From GWF2-38-69 sp965228125 (GTDB lineage Bacteria; Verrucomicrobiota; Lentisphaeria; Victivallales; GWF2-38-69), in the NCBI GenBank assembly GCA_965228125.1, contig OZ245791.1, positions 2,046,001 through 2,110,000 on the forward strand: a DNA stretch of 64,000 bases. The letters run 5' to 3'. Position numbers and translations under genes: made by a program. Under the pieces are notes generated by a model that was given only the letters and a program-made list of their open reading frames with translations, did no database searches and had not been told where the DNA came from. Shown here piece after piece: positions 52,088 to 60,833 of the stretch. Numbering within the stretch: the stretch's first letter is position 1; each line of letters starts with the position of its first letter.

Positions 52088-53182
52088 TTATTTTAAATTG
52101 ATAACAGGGTTCAATTTTTTCATTTGTTCGTCTATTAAAGTATTAACTTTCTTAAAGACGCCATCTTGCTGAAGTTTCTGTTTGATCTGGGCAGAGAGTT
52201 TGTCATCAAGAGGTAGATATCCACCTTTATCAAAAGCTGTTACTTTAATTATATGCCAACCAAATTGTGTCTTGACGAGTTCGTAACCTTTCATGCCGTT
52301 CTTAACGAGAGTCCAGCATGCTTCTTCGAACTCAGGAACCATTTGTCCTTTTGCAAAAGAACCAAGACTTCCGCCGTTTTTTGGGCCTTCATTATATTCA
52401 TCGGCAAGTTTTTCGAAATTGGCGCCATTTTGAAGTTCAGCATATATTTTTTCAGCTTGAGCTTTTGCTTCATTCCATGACTTTTCTGTGTCATCTTTGG
52501 GCCTGATTAGTATGTGAGAAGCTGTAACTGTTTCAGGTTTTTTAAAGTAAGTGTCTTTATTAGCATCGTAGAATGCTTTTACCTCAGCATCAGTTACTGT
52601 GACAGTAGGTGCAACTTTTGCTTCGACCCATTTTTGGATAACTTCTCCTTCTGCCATTTGCTTTTTGACATCATCCAAAGTAAAGCCCTGTTGTTTGACT
52701 ACGTCTTCAAAGTTGAAATCTTTGTCTGCTCCTGGAGGCATCTGCTTTTTCATGTTATCAATAAACTTATTATAAACTTCAGTTTCCAATTCTGGGGTAA
52801 CTTTAAATCCTGCATCTGCAGCCATCATTTCAAGAATTTTGGCTTTAACAAGCTCTGCGGTCATGTTTTTAGCAAGTTCCTGATATTGTTTTTCATCAGG
52901 TTTTTGCCCCATCATGAACATCATTTTTACCTGCGGATTGAGTATTTTAACAAGTTCATCTTTTGTGATTTTTGTATTTCCGACTGTTGCTACTACATCA
53001 GGGATGAAATTCCATATTTTTGGATCAAGTTCCGGCATTTTTGGCATTTCAATTTGATTGCTTGAAGCTGCGATTGCTTGAGCGCTAGTATCTGCAGTTT
53101 TCCCTGTGTCAGTACCTGCAAAAGCAGAAACTGCAAAAACGAAGCAGGATAAAGAAGCCATTATCTTGAGCTTTTTGTTCAT
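52088..53182 (-). CDS. Exported parvulin-type peptidyl-prolyl isomerase (PpiC/SurA family)
   Basis: A 364-residue periplasmic foldase. Residues 1-22 are a signal peptide (basic MNKKLK, hydrophobic core, AFA end). A SurA-like helical domain follows (about 55-210). The parvulin domain (about 220-325) has TASHILIRPKDDTEKSW, ANFEKLADEYNEGPKNGGSL, GSFAKGQMVPEFEEA and FGWHIIKV. It should help fold outer-membrane or exported proteins. It is the first gene of its own short transcript or the end of the fabH group, and has a clear terminator. Confidence 0.9.
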   Translation of the reverse strand: MNKKLKIMASLSCFVFAVSAFAGTDTGKTADTSAQAIAASSNQIEMPKMPELDPKIWNFIPDVVATVGNTKITKDELVKILNPQVKMMFMMGQKPDEKQYQELAKNMTAELVKAKILEMMAADAGFKVTPELETEVYNKFIDNMKKQMPPGADKDFNFEDVVKQQGFTLDDVKKQMAEGEVIQKWVEAKVAPTVTVTDAEVKAFYDANKDTYFKKPETVTASHILIRPKDDTEKSWNEAKAQAEKIYAELQNGANFEKLADEYNEGPKNGGSLGSFAKGQMVPEFEEACWTLVKNGMKGYELVKTQFGWHIIKVTAFDKGGYLPLDDKLSAQIKQKLQQDGVFKKVNTLIDEQMKKLNPVINLK

Positions 53183-53209
53183 TTTCCGTGTTCCTTTGTT
53201 TTGGTTTTA

Positions 53210-54229
53210 TTATTGAGCTTTAGTTAAAGCATTTTTATTGCAATAAATGAAGAAAGGCTTAGTTATTAAAGGGTTTAAGTCTGAAATAGAAGAAGTTCTC
53301 GGAGTAAGAACAAACCATGATTTATAGATATTGTCTTGGACGTCAAGTTCATTTTTCATAGAGGACAACATAGAATTTGATTTTTCTAAATCTCCAACGA
53401 AATTGAGCATTATAGATTTCGCTAACATATCTCTGTAATTATTTGGTGCAAACGATGCAATCTTTTTTAATAGATTTTTATCCTCAAAAGAGGTATTTGC
53501 CAGAATCCTAAATACTAGGAACTCAGTATTTATATCGAGGTAATTAGCGTTGATATTGAAATTGCTCCAATCCTTAGACATAGATTTTCTATAGGCAAGT
53601 ACTAACGAATCTTTAGGGTTTGCAACTTCAAGAATGGCAAGGAGCGTATCTAAATTCTCGTTTTCCATAACCCAACTTGTGTCTATGTCAGCTTTGAGGT
53701 CTTCAAGCCCGAGTGCTTTCTCCTGTGTGATAGCTCCAAGTGAGTCTGTGCTATTTTGAGAGATAGTCAAAAATTTAGAAGTGCTTCCGTATTCGGAAGC
53801 TATATTATCAAAACATACTTTAATATCTTTAAGTACATTTAGCTCTCTGACCGCATCTCTTAGGTCAGCTGTTTGTCCATTTTTTAGAGAAAAATCGTCA
53901 ATGATCTTTATTCCAGCATCAATATTGCCCTTATCCAGCTCAGTTTGAACTCTCTGCATTACAAGATTGTTTTGAACATTTATTTGCATAGTCTGGAGAG
54001 CTACATCATCAGGAGACAGTTCTCTAAGCCTATAAATTCTGGTTAATGCCATTTCATAATTTTGCTGCCTTAAAGCAGTGAAAAGTTCACTTACAAGTTG
54101 AGCTTTGAGGTGAGGGGGTTGGGGGGCACTACCAGGTTTTGAACATGAGGTTAGAGCAGATGTGTTAATGAAAAGGTAAAAAAGAAAAACTATTAAAGCG
54201 AATTTACTTTTTTTAAATACAGGTTTCAC
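53210..54229 (-). CDS. Hypothetical lipoprotein with TPR-like helical repeats
   Basis: A 339-residue protein. A basic, hydrophobic N terminus ends in LTSC, a plausible lipobox, so it is probably lipid-anchored. Alternating helices such as SELFTALRQQNYEMALTRIY and RVQTELDKGNIDAGIKIIDD look like tetratricopeptide units. I chose the GTG at 54229 because it gives a normal signal peptide; the open frame continues to 54283 inside fabH. No Shine-Dalgarno is obvious, so the start is uncertain. I do not know its role; it lies between fabH and the parvulin gene. Confidence 0.6.
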   Translation of the reverse strand: MKPVFKKSKFALIVFLFYLFINTSALTSCSKPGSAPQPPHLKAQLVSELFTALRQQNYEMALTRIYRLRELSPDDVALQTMQINVQNNLVMQRVQTELDKGNIDAGIKIIDDFSLKNGQTADLRDAVRELNVLKDIKVCFDNIASEYGSTSKFLTISQNSTDSLGAITQEKALGLEDLKADIDTSWVMENENLDTLLAILEVANPKDSLVLAYRKSMSKDWSNFNINANYLDINTEFLVFRILANTSFEDKNLLKKIASFAPNNYRDMLAKSIMLNFVGDLEKSNSMLSSMKNELDVQDNIYKSWFVLTPRTSSISDLNPLITKPFFIYCNKNALTKAQ

Positions 54230-54255
54230 GGAGGTGGCTCTTTGTGTTAGAATCG

Positions 54256-55239
54256 TTACCACTTTAGGACAGAAGATCCCCATGTCATACCGCCGCCGAA
54301 AGCGGTAAGGAGAAGCTTATCTCCTTTCTTTACTTTTCCTTCTCTGATAGCCTCATCTAAGGCTATTCCTATTGATGCTGCAGAGGTATTTCCATATTTA
54401 TAGAGATTTGAAATTACTTTTTCTTCTGCAAACCCCAATCTTGTGCCAACGGCACTTATAATTCTCATATTTGCTTGGTGGGGTATGAGCCAATCAATAT
54501 CTTCGCATTTGAGTCTTGCTATGTCTAAGGCATCCCTGGAGGAACTGACCATTGCGTTCACAGCAAGTTTGAAAACTTTGTTGCCTTCCATCTTAATGAA
54601 TTGTAATTTTTTATCAATATTTTCAGCGGTGAGAGGCGTTTGTGTGCCACCCCCAGGGATAGACAAAATTTCGGATTCTGAACCGTCCGCTCTTATAACA
54701 CTAGATAGAAGCGTATCTCCTGTTTCTCTGGTTTTTTCAAAAGCGAAAGCAGCAGCTCCATCTCCAAACAAGACACAAGAGTTCCTATCGGTCCAATCTG
54801 TTACAGAACTCAGTCTTTCGCACCCAATTAGTATAGCTTTTTTAAAGCTGCGGGTGTATTTCATCATAGCAGTTACCATCTCAAGGCCATATACAGTTCC
54901 CGAGCAAGCCGCCTGAAAGTCGAAACATGCGGCGGAATGAGCATTAATTTTCTTTTGGACATTGCAGGCTGCACTGGGAAGCCGTGTATCAGCGGTAATT
55001 GTAGCAAAGACGATCAAATCAATCTCTTCGGCAGAGAAACCAGCCATCTCCATGGCTTTTTTTGCTGCACAAACACCCATATCTGAAGTAGTTTCGCCAT
55101 CTTTGGCTATTCTTCTCTCTTTTATTCCTGTTCGCGTGCTGATCCATTCATCACTGGTTTCGACTATTTTCTCAAGATCAAGATTAGTTAAAACTTTTTC
55201 CGGAGTGTATGAACCTATCCCCGTTATTTTAATACCCAT
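54256..55239 (-). CDS. fabH: 3-oxoacyl-ACP synthase III FabH
   Basis: FabH starts fatty-acid synthesis by condensing an acyl-CoA with malonyl-ACP. The 327-residue protein has the catalytic Cys112 in CFDFQAACSGTVYGLEM, the histidine in WLIPHQANMRI and the asparagine in YGNTSAASIGIAL, with DEWISTRTGIKERR near the start. It follows plsX by 17 bases, the common order plsX-fabH. Confidence 0.96.
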   Translation of the reverse strand: MGIKITGIGSYTPEKVLTNLDLEKIVETSDEWISTRTGIKERRIAKDGETTSDMGVCAAKKAMEMAGFSAEEIDLIVFATITADTRLPSAACNVQKKINAHSAACFDFQAACSGTVYGLEMVTAMMKYTRSFKKAILIGCERLSSVTDWTDRNSCVLFGDGAAAFAFEKTRETGDTLLSSVIRADGSESEILSIPGGGTQTPLTAENIDKKLQFIKMEGNKVFKLAVNAMVSSSRDALDIARLKCEDIDWLIPHQANMRIISAVGTRLGFAEEKVISNLYKYGNTSAASIGIALDEAIREGKVKKGDKLLLTAFGGGMTWGSSVLKW

Positions 55240-55256
55240 TTTTATACCGCTTCAGG

Positions 55257-56276
55257 TTAATTGTTAATTTTTAGTAAGGCGTTGGAGTCTTCGAGTTTTT
55301 TGAGGATTTCCTGATTCATTTTCTTCCGGACAAGGTCTGCAGCTACGCGTATAGCATTCCTAACAGCCTTTGGAGAGGACGAGCCATGCCCTTTGATGCA
55401 AATTCCATTTATTCCTAACAAAGGAGCTCCGCCGTATTCTTCGCCATTTCCCATTTCTTTTAGTTCTTCAAAAACTTTTTGAGCGAGTATAGCGGTAGTA
55501 ATTCTGAAAGGATTTTTGGTAAAAGCTTTCTTTAACCAATGTACTGCGGCTTTTGATATTCCTTCGCAAGCCTTTAAAACTGCATTACCTACAAAGCCGT
55601 CGCAGACTACGACGTCAACAACATCATTAAAAATATCTGAACCTTCGACATTGCCTGCAAAGTTTAAAGGCATTTTAGAAATCAATTTGAAAGCATCTTT
55701 GGTTACATCGTTGCCCTTAATGTCCTCATCTCCAATGCTTAGTACTCCTATTTTAGGGTCTTCTATTCCCAAAACTAATTTTGAATATATCGACCCCATT
55801 ACGGCGAATTGAGCCAGATGTTCAGCCTTGCATTCAACGTTAGCTCCTGCATCCAGCAGAATGACCCTGCGATCTTTAGAGGGCATTATTACTGCAATTG
55901 CAGGTCTTTCAACACCAGGGAGTGTCCTCATTTTTACAATTGTTGCAGCAACCGCTGCTCCTGTATGCCCTACTGTGACGAGCGCATCTGCTTCGCCTTT
56001 GCCTACTATGCCAGCAGCCACTGTGATGGAAGAGTCTTTTTTTGCTCTTAGCGCAACGGTAGAGGATTCATACATCTTGACAACTTGTTCTGCATGAACA
56101 AACTCTACCCTTGGATTATTATTAAGACCAAATTTTTCAACAATCGGCTTTATCTCTGGCAAGTTGCCTACAAGAATAACATTAAAGCCATCATATGTGC
56201 TCAAGGCCTCAGCTGTTCCTTCCAAAACAGATAAAGGTGCGAAGTCTCCGCCCATGGCATCAATGGCTATTTTCAC
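55257..56276 (-). CDS. plsX: Phosphate acyltransferase PlsX
   Basis: PlsX makes acyl-phosphate from acyl-ACP for phospholipid synthesis. The 339-residue protein begins KIAIDAMGGDFAPLSVLEG and has VTVGHTGAAVAA, RPAIAVIMPS, LLDAGANVECKAEHL and EYGGAPLLGINGICIKGHG, as in the family. The start codon is GTG at 56276. It lies four bases after the rpmF stop in the widely found rpmF-plsX-fabH order. Confidence 0.96.
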   Translation of the reverse strand: MKIAIDAMGGDFAPLSVLEGTAEALSTYDGFNVILVGNLPEIKPIVEKFGLNNNPRVEFVHAEQVVKMYESSTVALRAKKDSSITVAAGIVGKGEADALVTVGHTGAAVAATIVKMRTLPGVERPAIAVIMPSKDRRVILLDAGANVECKAEHLAQFAVMGSIYSKLVLGIEDPKIGVLSIGDEDIKGNDVTKDAFKLISKMPLNFAGNVEGSDIFNDVVDVVVCDGFVGNAVLKACEGISKAAVHWLKKAFTKNPFRITTAILAQKVFEELKEMGNGEEYGGAPLLGINGICIKGHGSSSPKAVRNAIRVAADLVRKKMNQEILKKLEDSNALLKINN

Positions 56277-56280
56277 TAAA

Positions 56281-56460
56281 TTATTCCTCTATTGTAAGTA
56301 CTTGTTTTCCATTATAGTTTCCGCATGCTGAACATGCTTTGTGTGGAAGAACAGGGGCTTTGCATGCAGTGCAAACGCCAGCTTGGATTCCTTCGTAACG
56401 GTTAGCTCCCTTGCGAAGTCTTTTTTTCATCTTAGAAGTTTTTCTTTTTGGTACACCCAT
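56281..56460 (-). CDS. rpmF: 50S ribosomal protein L32
   Basis: A 59-residue protein: MGVPKRKTSKMKKRLRKGAN at the start, then two CxxC pairs, CTACKAPV and CSACGNYN, that bind zinc, with PHKA between. It lies between the DUF177 gene and plsX in the standard order. I read it directly from the minus strand; start ATG at 56460 and stop TAA at 56281-56283. Confidence 0.95.
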   Translation of the reverse strand: MGVPKRKTSKMKKRLRKGANRYEGIQAGVCTACKAPVLPHKACSACGNYNGKQVLTIEE

Positions 56461-56484
56461 TTTTTTCTCCTGAGCAAGTTTATT

Positions 56485-56949
56485 TTAAACTTTCAATTTG
56501 TTTAGCTCATTCCAAACTGAATCTGTTTTTTCAGTATTACTGCATGAGCACTTATTTTTATTAAGGTTCTTGCCACATTTAAAACAGATGCCCTTGCAGT
56601 TTTCAGAACACAAGAGCCTATGTGGCAAAAGAATTAAAATATCTTCGCGTATATCTTCTGTCAAGTCAAGTTCAGTACCATGATAGTTTTCATATAGATG
56701 GCAAATATCCGAGGCACTGACTTTTAAATTAAAATGCGATAGACATTTATCACAGACAAGCTCAAAGTTTGCTTCTGCGCGTCCGGTTGCCAAGAAGGCG
56801 TTATTGATGAGAGCTATCTTTATTCTGTATGTCACATTGCCGATAGGGACAATACCGTTGTCTTTTTCGACATCCAATATTGATGAAGGCTCTTCGCCTT
56901 CAATTATAAGTCCATCTACTGAAATTCTCGATGTAAATACTTTAATCAT
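56485..56949 (-). CDS. DUF177 (YceD-like) protein
   Basis: A 154-residue protein with the DUF177 features FELVCDKCLSHF and EDILILLPHRLLCSENCKGICFKCGKNLNK, the final cysteines forming likely metal sites. In bacteria and plastids DUF177 proteins take part in 23S rRNA accumulation or ribosome assembly. It precedes rpmF by 24 bases, the usual linkage. Confidence 0.88.
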   Translation of the reverse strand: MIKVFTSRISVDGLIIEGEEPSSILDVEKDNGIVPIGNVTYRIKIALINNAFLATGRAEANFELVCDKCLSHFNLKVSASDICHLYENYHGTELDLTEDIREDILILLPHRLLCSENCKGICFKCGKNLNKNKCSCSNTEKTDSVWNELNKLKV

Positions 56950-56958
56950 AAAACGTTT

Positions 56959-57441
56959 TTAATGTTTTTTTTCAGCCAACGCTTTCCCCACCACAGACGG
57001 TACAAAAGCAGAAATATTTCCGCCTAACCGGGCTATTTCTTTTATGATGCGCGAACTTACAAAGGAGTACTCCGGACTCGGCATCATAAATATTGTTTCG
57101 CAAGCTTTTTCTATTTCTCTGTTCATGAGAGCCATTTGGAGTTCGAATTCAAAATCTGAAACAGCTCTGAGTCCCCGCACAACAACATCTATGTTAAGTT
57201 GTTTTACAGCATTCACCAAAAGCCCTTCAAGGTTAATTATCTCAACATTTGTGACATTGATTTCTTTGCAAGCAAGAGAGATGAAGTTTTTCCGTTCTTT
57301 TACAGAGAAAAGAGAACATTTGCTTTCGTTGACAGAAACAGCAATAATCAATTTTCCAAAAAGCCTAGAAGCTCTTTCTATTACGTCAAGATGCCCGTTT
57401 GTTATCGGGTCAAAACTTCCTGGGAATAAAGCTGTTTTCAT
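56959..57441 (-). CDS. coaD: Phosphopantetheine adenylyltransferase CoaD
   Basis: CoaD makes dephospho-CoA from phosphopantetheine and ATP. The 160-residue protein shows ALFPGSFDPITNGHLDVIER with the T/HxGH nucleotide motif, VVRGLRAVSDFEFELQMALM, and SFVSSRIIKEIARLGGNI. The start follows the rsmD stop directly. The pair rsmD-coaD is common in bacteria. Confidence 0.96.
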   Translation of the reverse strand: MKTALFPGSFDPITNGHLDVIERASRLFGKLIIAVSVNESKCSLFSVKERKNFISLACKEINVTNVEIINLEGLLVNAVKQLNIDVVVRGLRAVSDFEFELQMALMNREIEKACETIFMMPSPEYSFVSSRIIKEIARLGGNISAFVPSVVGKALAEKKH

Positions 57442-58029
57442 TTAGTTAATTCCTTCCAAATTAGCAACTTTCAAAAAAACAAAAATTGACTGACCTATTT
57501 TGCGGGTGTTTGTTACTGTCCACAAGTCAATATTTTCAAGTTTTGGCTTTCTGTTTAGTTCAGATGGTATTTCCATTACAAATAATGCTCCACTAGCCCA
57601 TCTGGCATAAGCCCTATCAGTCAATAAAGTTTTAACAACATCTGCTGATTCATTATAAGGCGGATCTGCAAAAATCAAATCAATTTTTCCCTCAATTTCA
57701 GGAAGATTTTCATAAGATTTCAGAGCATCCGACTTAAATACCTTAAGGGTAGCCGAAACACCGGCTTTGGCAACTTTATCAATATTAGTTTTTAGAATTT
57801 CGCAGTGCGTTTTTGAGTTTTCAAAAAAGTAAACGCATGATGCCCCTCTGCTGGCTGCTTCAAGTCCAAGCGAACCTGCGCCTGAAAACAAATCAACTAC
57901 AGTTAGTTTTTCGAAAACACGGATCGAATCGAAAATCGATTTCCTTGCCATAACAGCGGTAGGCCTAATGGCGAAACCTTTGGGAACTTCCAAACGAATT
58001 CCTTTTGCAATACCTGATAATATATTCAT
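57442..58029 (-). CDS. rsmD: 16S rRNA (guanine-N2)-methyltransferase RsmD
   Basis: RsmD methylates G966 of 16S rRNA. The 195-residue protein starts NILSGIAKGIRLEVPKG and has RPTAVMARKSIFDSI, the SAM motif VVDLFSGAGSLGLEAASRGA and the catalytic IFADPPYNE. It abuts coaD. Upstream lies the remnant of an ABC transporter gene rather than its usual partners. Confidence 0.94.
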   Translation of the reverse strand: MNILSGIAKGIRLEVPKGFAIRPTAVMARKSIFDSIRVFEKLTVVDLFSGAGSLGLEAASRGASCVYFFENSKTHCEILKTNIDKVAKAGVSATLKVFKSDALKSYENLPEIEGKIDLIFADPPYNESADVVKTLLTDRAYARWASGALFVMEIPSELNRKPKLENIDLWTVTNTRKIGQSIFVFLKVANLEGIN

Positions 58030-58048
58030 ACGGTCCGATTTGGTTTTA

Positions 58049-58362
58049 CTATTTTTTTATAAAGCAGGCACAGAGATGTTCCTGTTTTTTATCTAATACT
58101 TCGAGTGTTGGTTCTTCTTTAAAACACCTGTCTATAGCATCAATTAAGGCTTTAGTATAAGGGGTTGCCTGATTTTTAACTATTGTTTCGGAAAAACCAG
58201 ACTCAACTTTTTCCCCAAATACATAACCATTATTCTATCACAAATGTTCTCAATAACAGCTAAATAGTGAGATATAAAAAGAAATGATACTACGGTTTCT
58301 TGTTGGATTTTTGCAGAGAGGTTTAGTATTTGATTTTGAATGCTTACGTCAAGAGGAGAAAC
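58049..58362 (-). pseudogene. Remnant of an oligopeptide ABC transporter ATPase (OppF/DppF type)
   Basis: On the minus strand, SPLDVSIQNQILNLSAKIQQ leads to SFLFISHYLAVIENICDRIM and VMYLGK, which is the C-terminal half of Opp/Dpp ATPases (SALDVS, FISHDLAVVEHISDRIAVMYLGK). At the A run in GGGGAAAAAG the frame shifts; the other frame continues VESGFSETIVKNQATPYTKA and LIDAIDRCF, the family's final helix. The nucleotide-binding Walker A part is gone, because the relic begins right at the DUF721 stop. His replaces the usual DL after SH (SHYL). Confidence 0.85.
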
Positions 58363-58796
58363 TATTTACCGGCTGAAACATAGAAGATTTTTTTAAACTT
58401 GCCTTTTTTGCGAAATTTATTCAGTTTGGCTTCAACTGTTTTGCTGTAATAGTTTTTAAGTTCACTTAACCATGCGCTGTTTTTTGCCTGAATAGTCAGC
58501 ACTTCATTTTTAAGCGAAAGAGGTTTTGAGTTTAAACTAACTTCAGTTCCTACTATATCAGGCCAGGCTTTCTGAAGTTTTCCCAGCAGTTCAATTTCCT
58601 CATAGTCCTCATTTGAGACGATTTTTTTAAGAACATCTTTCACTGCCACAACTTTTGGGAAGTAGGCCTTTAATTCTTCTTTGCCGGTTTTTTCGCCGTA
58701 CCAGTCTGTGAGAATAGAGCTTATTTCATCTATACGCTTCCGTTTCATCCTGTTAAAAGAAGCATAGTATTCATCGTTATTCTTAAAATTGTTCAT
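58362..58796 (-). CDS. DUF721 (DciA-like) protein
   Basis: A 144-residue protein with the DUF721 core LGKLQKAWPDIVGTEVSLNS, PLSLKNEVLTIQAKNSAWLS and ELKNYYSKTVEAKLNKF. The family includes DciA, which loads or helps the replicative helicase. A charged N-terminal 50 residues precedes the domain. It starts three bases past the stop of the next gene upstream, so they may be cotranscribed. Confidence 0.8.
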   Translation of the reverse strand: MNNFKNNDEYYASFNRMKRKRIDEISSILTDWYGEKTGKEELKAYFPKVVAVKDVLKKIVSNEDYEEIELLGKLQKAWPDIVGTEVSLNSKPLSLKNEVLTIQAKNSAWLSELKNYYSKTVEAKLNKFRKKGKFKKIFYVSAGK

Positions 58797-58799
58797 TTC

Positions 58800-59177
58800 C
58801 TATTTATATCCGAAAAAGTAAACAGGTAGAGTTAGGAATTCTTTTAAGAACATAAATGGAGCTATAAGCCCTTTCCATGTGTCTATAAGCCCGCTCCAAA
58901 AGAATCCGAACGGTGCGCCGAGAGTGATTTCCAGAAGGCCAAGAGGAAGACGGAAAATATTTAGAAGCTCCAACCCTTGGTTCAACCAACAGGGACCAGT
59001 CCTTATAAGTCCTTTTGCTGTGTATTGAGCTGCCTGAATGGCGTAAGGCATGGCTATTGCAGCAAGAACGCTCATGCTGACAGGTTCAAACGCTTTGACT
59101 TTGGGTACGGGGAAAGCAAATATCAGCATTCCTGAAAAAAGATATACTAAAACTGGTTTTCTGAGGCAATATACCAT
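58800..59177 (-). CDS. Hypothetical exported or membrane protein
   Basis: A 125-residue protein with a signal-type N terminus (KPVLVYLFSGMLIFAFPVPK, possible cleavage after VKAFE region) and further hydrophobic stretches at about 35-55, 75-95 and 105-122. It is rich in Gly, Pro and aromatic residues: GAPFGFFWSGLIDTWKGLIA. I do not recognise the family. It sits between cimA and DUF721, both on the same strand, three bases before the latter. Confidence 0.5.
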   Translation of the reverse strand: MVYCLRKPVLVYLFSGMLIFAFPVPKVKAFEPVSMSVLAAIAMPYAIQAAQYTAKGLIRTGPCWLNQGLELLNIFRLPLGLLEITLGAPFGFFWSGLIDTWKGLIAPFMFLKEFLTLPVYFFGYK

Positions 59178-59222
59178 AAAAAAATCTGTTCGAATTTTAC
59201 AAACAGGATGATTAAAAATCTG

Positions 59223-60803
59223 TTATTTTCCTTTTTTAAGCAAAAAATATTCAACAGAATCAACCAAGGCTTCCCATGAAGCCTCAATAATATTTTCGCT
59301 TACTCCTACTGTAACCCAAGAGGTATTCCCGTCTCCGGACTCAATTAATACCCTTGTTTTTGCGGAAGTGCCACCTTCTCCGTCAAGGATTCTGACCTTG
59401 TAGTCATTTAGTTTGATTTTTGCTATTTCAGGGTAAAATCTCTCCAAGGCTTTTCTAAGAGCTCTGTCCAAAGCGTTAATAGGTCCGTCTCCTTCTGCTG
59501 CCATTAGCTCAAGTTCTTCGTTGACATTCACTTTTACGGTTGCCTCTGTCAGACAGGGTTCGCTGTGACCTCTCTTTTCAACTATTACTCTATAGCCTTC
59601 CAGATAAAATTTAGGCTTATGTTTTTTAGTAGCCTTATTCATTAGTAAGCTAAATGATGCATTCGCAGCCTCATATTCATAGCCCTCATGTTCCATCCTT
59701 TTGAGTTCTATCAATATTTCGCTAACTTCTTCGGGTTTTAACATTTCAAGTTTGTGCTCAGATATCTTCGTTATTATATTGCTTTTCCCTGACAAATCCG
59801 AAACCAGTATTCTTCTTTTATTTCCAACCTTTTCAGGGTCGATGTGTTCAAATGTGGCAGGGTTTTTATCAACAGCATTTACATGCATTCCGCCTTTGTG
59901 AGCAAATGAACTTTCCCCGACATATGGAAGTCGGTTATTAGGCCGTATGTTTGTAATTTCATCTACAAACGAGCTTAATTCTTTAAGTTTAGATATATTT
60001 CCGCTATGAATAGATTTCTTATTCATTTTTAATTCAAGCGCTGGAATGATAGAACACAAATTAGCATTGCCGCATCTTTCGCCATATCCGTTGATTGTGC
60101 CTTGGATGTGTTTTATTCCGCATTCTACTGCCATTAGCGAATTGGCGACTGCCAGATCCGAGTCGTTATGGCAATGTATTCCGACTATCACATCAGATGG
60201 AAGGTTTCTTACTACATCTTTGCAAATTGTTGCTATTTGCGAAACTAAAGTTCCTCCATTAGTGTCGCACAGGACGACAGAAGTCGCACCGTTTTTGACG
60301 GCGGTTTTGAGAACTTCTTTGGCGAAATCGGGATTGTCGTTATATCCGTCAAAAAAATGTTCGGCATCAAAGATAACTTCACGGCCTTTTGAAGCAAGGA
60401 ATCCACACGAATCGGCAATTATCTGGAGGTTTTGTTCGGGTTTTATTTTTAATACTGCCTCAACATGGAGAAGCCATGATTTTCCGAATATGGTTACTAC
60501 AGGCGCTTCTGATTCGAGCAGTTTTAGGATGTTATCGTCTGAATCCACAGGGTTTGAAAATCTTCTGGTGCTGCCGAAAGCAGCAATTTTTGCATTCTTA
60601 AACTTCAATTTCTTTGCGGCTTCAAAGAACGCTATATCTTTAGGGTTGGAGCCAGGCCATCCTCCTTCTACATATGATACGCCGAAACTATCTAATGCTT
60701 CGGCTATCCGTACTTTGTCGTTTTTTGAAAAGGATATTCCTTCTGCCTGTGAGCCATCTCTGAGGGTAGTATCGTATATTCTCACTTGGAGTAGTTTTGG
60801 CAT
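59223..60803 (-). CDS. cimA: (R)-citramalate synthase CimA
   Basis: CimA condenses pyruvate with acetyl-CoA to citramalate, the threonine-independent start of isoleucine synthesis. The 526-residue protein begins VRIYDTTLRDGSQAEGISFS, and has the catalytic SFGVSYVEGGWPGSNPKD, the metal-binding IGIHCHNDSDLAVANS and GTINGYGERCGNANLCSI; a C-terminal regulatory LeuA-dimer domain follows from about 390. The GGWPGSNPKD block separates the CimA group from LeuA and homocitrate synthases. No leucine genes are in the window. Confidence 0.93.
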   Translation of the reverse strand: MPKLLQVRIYDTTLRDGSQAEGISFSKNDKVRIAEALDSFGVSYVEGGWPGSNPKDIAFFEAAKKLKFKNAKIAAFGSTRRFSNPVDSDDNILKLLESEAPVVTIFGKSWLLHVEAVLKIKPEQNLQIIADSCGFLASKGREVIFDAEHFFDGYNDNPDFAKEVLKTAVKNGATSVVLCDTNGGTLVSQIATICKDVVRNLPSDVIVGIHCHNDSDLAVANSLMAVECGIKHIQGTINGYGERCGNANLCSIIPALELKMNKKSIHSGNISKLKELSSFVDEITNIRPNNRLPYVGESSFAHKGGMHVNAVDKNPATFEHIDPEKVGNKRRILVSDLSGKSNIITKISEHKLEMLKPEEVSEILIELKRMEHEGYEYEAANASFSLLMNKATKKHKPKFYLEGYRVIVEKRGHSEPCLTEATVKVNVNEELELMAAEGDGPINALDRALRKALERFYPEIAKIKLNDYKVRILDGEGGTSAKTRVLIESGDGNTSWVTVGVSENIIEASWEALVDSVEYFLLKKGK

Positions 60804-60833
60804 AATTCAAATTCCTCTGTGTTCGTGATAAAG

